Origin: Magnolia sinica
Lineage: Eukaryota; Streptophyta; Magnoliopsida; Magnoliales; Magnoliaceae
Assembly (NCBI RefSeq): GCF_029962835.1
Contig: NC_080577.1
Location: 6,386,001 to 6,450,000 of the forward strand
DNA: 64,000 bases
Direction of reading: 5' to 3'
Shown: positions 60,497 through 64,000 of the stretch, piece by piece
How the letters are laid out: every line of letters begins with the position of its first letter
Position numbering within the stretch: the stretch's first letter is position 1
Notes under the pieces: model-generated
Database searches by the model: none
Seen by the model: only the letters and a program-made list of their open reading frames with translations
Told to the model about the DNA's origin: nothing
Position numbers and translations under genes: made by a program

Positions 60497-61716
60497 GCCC
60501 ACCTTTAAATAGAGGGCCATACATAAATGGAGCAGCAGGTGTAGGTTTCTGTCTCTGGACGCCTACAGCCCTGTCCAGACCCATTTGTTGACACCCAGCA
60601 CTTTATACACGTGGGGCCTACTGCTTGGTGATCGAATTTGTTCACATGATGGATCTCTTTGGATGAAAGATGCCATAGAATTCTACGTTTGGATACCCCA
60701 CAAGATTAATGAATGGCTGATATTAAAATATAACATTGATGACCCGCACTAAGTAAAAAAAAGGGCAAATTATCAGAGGGTTGGGATATTTCATTCTAAG
60801 AAATTTGTGGACATCTCCCATTCATTCATGGTAGTACTACCGGGACCCATAGCTCAACAGCTTGGACCGGGACCCATGCATACTACACCAACACCGTGTT
60901 ATGTAATACGTTTGCTGATCAGCAGGAACCTATAATTCCTCCCCTTGGGGCAGAGGCTCCAACCCAGGTCCAGGGGATGAGTTCTAGAGATCGGGTGGCC
61001 ATGGTTCATACATTGGGTGGGGAAAAAGTTGAGTTTTAACGCAATCACTATCTCCATGGATTAATGGATACATATCTCGACAACCCAATAAGCAAAGATC
61101 TATGAGTTAAGACTTTTATTTTAGTATTTTATTATTTATATCCTATCGTATCTTTATGAATTGGACAAAACTTTGATATTTTATTTAAAAATTGAATATA
61201 GTACGTAGTACCTTAATTGATAAAATAATAAAGCATTATTTAAATAATGACTTGGTATTGCATATTTGCATTAGCATGATACTTAAAGGCATCAACAAGG
61301 CCCCAACAAGACAAGCCGTGGAGCATGTGGTTTAATTTAATCTAAAGCTAAAAACCTTTAGGCAGTCTTCAAATGCTGCCAAGCCGCTTAGAAGAAAAGA
61401 GTGCCTTCAAACACATCCCACTTTGAACCTGTCCCCAGCGGAAGATAATGATCTAACCATCTGATTTTGGAAAGATGATCTGTCCACTAGATACATGCCA
61501 ATTAATGTCACATATATGGGTTAACATCCATTCCATTTTCCGTTGGGCGATGTGATAGGTGAGGCCCAATGTTCTTGTGCAGCCCACATGAAAGTACAGT
61601 TTGCACATCTTTGTCTTTATTTTAACAAAGATATAGGGGTCGTGTCCCCACTTAAAAAAATAATAATAAATTAATTAATTAAAATAAAAAAATCAATCGC
61701 TAGTGACCTGCCACCA
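60497..61716. other. No gene recognised
   Basis: A short open stretch at 60911-61035 (FADQQEPIIPPLGAEAP...) looks protein-like, but I cannot place it. The rest is AT-rich. Confidence 0.35.
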
Positions 61717-61718
61717 GC

Positions 61719-62122
61719 CAATGGCTAGTAGTTGGTGCTCTGTGGGACCCACCATGATGTATGTCTTTCATCTATGACATCCATCCATTTTTCCAGATCA
61801 TTTCATGGTATGAGGCCAAAAATGAGCTAGATCCAAATCTCTAGTGGACCACACAGTATGGACTGAATGCCCACCATTAAAAACTTCATCGAGCCCACAG
61901 GTTGTATGCATGTCGAATAAACATTACAGTGGGCCTTCAGAGATTTTTAATGGTGGAGATTCAATCACTACTGTTTTCTCGTGGTGTGGTCCACCTGCAA
62001 TTTATATCTGCCTCATTTTTTAGAACAGATCCTAAAAATGATCTATAAAAATGGTATGGACGATAATGGATGGAACACATACATCATGGTGGGGTCCACA
62101 TAGCACCGACCACTAGCCACCT
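61719..62122. mobile_element. GGGCCCACC foldback MITE, complete copy
   Basis: The left arm AATGGCTAGTAGTTGGTGCT, CTGTGGGACCCACCATGATG is inverted at the right as CATCATGGTGGGGTCCACAT, AGCACCGACCACTAGCCACC. Centre near 61905. Interior words AAAAATGAGCTAGATCC and GATTCAATCACTACTG are the family's. Confidence 0.8.
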
Positions 62123-62831
62123 GACTAATAGCAGCGTCACTAACCAAACCAGGTAAAGTCTTGCTCAATTGGCCTAGTATACTAGCCCGGTCATTTGACA
62201 AGATATGTCGACTTATTTTTGAGCCAGAATGTGTTGCAATATGATATATAAGGGCTTTCACGGTTGGATCTGAGGATTTTCCAATGATCCAAACCGTTGA
62301 TATAATGGGCCTCATCTTGGAAAAGGGTACAAGAAAATTCTCATGTTGAAATATTTTAGCTATTTGATCGTTCACAGTTTATTGACAAGCCTTATTAAAT
62401 ATAAAAGAATCAAATTATCTAATCTTGAAATGCTGCAAACCTATTGAATTTTTGTCTTTGCCCTATCCCTTATGACGCCCATCATTTTCACGTGCAAATC
62501 CAAAGGGTAAAATACCTACGTCTCGCAACACCTGCCGGATACGTTCCAGCCAACCACCTGTGTGAATCACGCCTTGCAATGTTACAATCATTTCGTTCTC
62601 GCTGTGTGAATCACACCTTACAATCATTTCGTCCTCTACGTAGATATGACCCATATTTTCATTTATTATTTATTTTAAGAGGCCGAGTCCTCTGTTCACT
62701 CAAGAACTTAGTTTCTAGATGTTGGGCCCATGATTCCTCCATGCAAGCTAGCTATCATCCTATGGACGATTCCCCAAAATATTCCAGATTAAAAGATACT
62801 AACCATTGAATTTTTTGTTTCCTCCACTGAG

Positions 62832-62833
<2 letters not shown>
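62123..62833. other. No gene recognised
   Basis: Short frames without family similarity. CGTGTGAATCACGCCTT / TGTGAATCACACCTTAC is a small local duplication (62555-62620). Confidence 0.35.
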
Positions 62834-62915
<82 letters not shown>

Positions 62916-62995
62916 AATGCTCACACACAACTAGTTGGACACTCTATTTTTGACCAACTAGTTAGCATTCAATGAGAGGAAATTCCTAATTATGA

Positions 62996-63086
<91 letters not shown>
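62834..63086. repeat. (TA)n, (TC)n, (TA)n microsatellites
   Basis: (TA)n 62834-62911, (TC)n 63001-63050, (TA)n 63051-63086. They flank a 90-bp unique piece with ACTAGTTGG / CCAACTAGT inverted words. Confidence 0.9.
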
Positions 63087-63087
<1 letters not shown>

Positions 63088-63139
63088 CACTATTTTTAAT
63101 GAAGCTCACAACAAGCAAGGAAAGAATATCGACCTGAGA

Positions 63140-63443
63140 GGATACCCTGAGAATGGTCCATCCATGATAGAGGCCATCAGATGAATGGATTAGATAGACC
63201 AACCATGGCCCCAGTGCTAGAAACTAAGTTACTCTGAACAAGCAGGGGACACAGCCTCATTAATATTTAATTAGTTCCTCACTGAACTCCATCTGGTTTT
63301 CATTTCTTGTCTTTTCCTATTTTTCTTAATTAAATATTGTTGAATATTAAGCCGTCCACAATAAATTGTGCCATTTTTTTTAGAATTATTTGATATTATA
63401 TGGCAGAGTATGACAGTTAATACACACAAGTTAGCATTACCTC
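63140..63443. repeat. Dispersed repeat R1, copy 2
   Basis: Matches 36735-37235 block by block (see that entry), shortened in the middle. Similarity stops near 63443, where the copia LTR begins. Confidence 0.6.
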
Positions 63444-64000
63444 AAACTTTTTATATCCATGCCGATTGCAATGTGTAAAGATGAAAGAGAGAAAGAAATA
63501 TTTGATTGAATTGTTGTATATTTCGTATTGAGCTTTACAAATAAATAGATGTACAATGAACTATGTATGGAAAAATATATTTGATTGAGTTCTAAAAATA
63601 ATCTAATTACAGATTTTGTGCAAGTCTTGATTTTGTGTATGGTAAGAAATCTGTCAATACTCCCCCTCAAGTTGGCGCATGGAGGTCCGTAATGCCCAAC
63701 TTGTGTGAAAAATGATAAAAAAGTTCATGTCCTAAAGCTTTGGTAAAGATATCGGCAACTTGCTCACTAGAAGAAGTGTGGACAGCTTTGAGGAGGCCCG
63801 AGCGAATTTTGTCGCGAATAATATGACAATCAATCTCAATTGTTTGGTACGCTCAGGAAACACAGGATTGTGTGCAATATATAGTGCAGATTGATTGTCA
63901 CAATGTAGAGTGAATGGCTCGGAATGAGAGACACCAAGATCAGTGAGAAGTTGTTTCAAATAAGTGAGTTCACAGGTTGTGACGGTCATGGCTCAATATT
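63444..64000 (-). mobile_element. Ty1/copia fossil, 3' end (RNase H, polypurine tract, LTR), cut by window edge
   Basis: Minus strand: RNase H end TCELTYLKQLLTDLGVSHSE, FTLHCDNQSALYIAHNPVF, then the polypurine tract TTGAGGGGGAGTAT (63657-63673), then the LTR from TGACAGATTTCTTACC (63656) leftward to about 63444-63470. The rest of the element lies beyond 64000. It is broken in the visible coding part. Different family from the 52-56 kb copy. Confidence 0.8.

Noticed and set aside
63411-63656. LTR bounded by TGACAG...CTGTCA
   Set aside because: The left 33 bp also occur in repeat R1 copy 1 without any LTR, so the match at 63411 is coincidental.

Overview
The window is nuclear DNA from a flowering plant. 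It has exon-intron genes with GT-AG introns, plant gene families (a GBPL3-type GTPase, caffeate-type O-methyltransferases, an At1g06470-type sugar-phosphate/nucleotide-sugar transporter), and dense plant transposons (Ty1/copia, LINE, SINE, hAT, Tourist and CACTA). A very abundant foldback repeat built around GTGGGGCCCACCATGATGT makes me think of a magnoliid, but that is an inference from general familiarity and not proof.

Layout. 1-11.8 kb: the 5' third of a minus-strand guanylate-binding GTPase gene. Seven in-phase coding exons give 348 codons, and the gene runs off the left edge through an intron of at least 4 kb. Its introns carry LINE, SINE, MITE and LTR remnants. 11.8-17.9 kb: gene-free repeats ending in a long LTR. 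17.9-24.8 kb and 41.7-51.9 kb: remnants of a minus-strand O-methyltransferase (OMT) cluster. There are five copies (A-E), none intact. B and C are nearly complete two-exon genes sharing a duplicated block that includes upstream and downstream flanks. A, D and E are fragments. 24.8-36.1 kb: plus-strand pieces of three unrelated host genes lie between CACTA-like ends: a three-exon transporter fragment, a single RRP5-like exon, and an RPS19 retrocopy. A solo LTR with a perfect 5-bp target duplication is also there. 36-41.4 kb: local tandem duplications, GA microsatellites and foldback MITEs. 43.8-46.6 kb: a copia fossil with a nested solo LTR, a degenerate minisatellite and a SINE. 52.1-56.4 kb: a right-truncated Ty1/copia fossil (LTR, PBS, gag, protease, integrase, part of RT). 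It joins a sequence full of short TCGAT/ATCGA motifs. 58.4-63.4 kb: CACTA-end repeats, SINE, hAT MITE, foldback MITE and microsatellites. 63.4-64 kb: the 3' end of another copia fossil on the minus strand, leaving the window.

The only gene that looks functional in the visible part is the GBPL3-like GTPase. The rest records gene-cluster decay, segmental duplication and transposon traffic. The most distinctive signals are a tRNA-like SINE family with four copies, all bounded by target-site duplications; the gene-fragment assemblage at 27-36 kb; a hAT MITE shared by three duplicated units, which dates the duplications; and the TCGAT-motif array.
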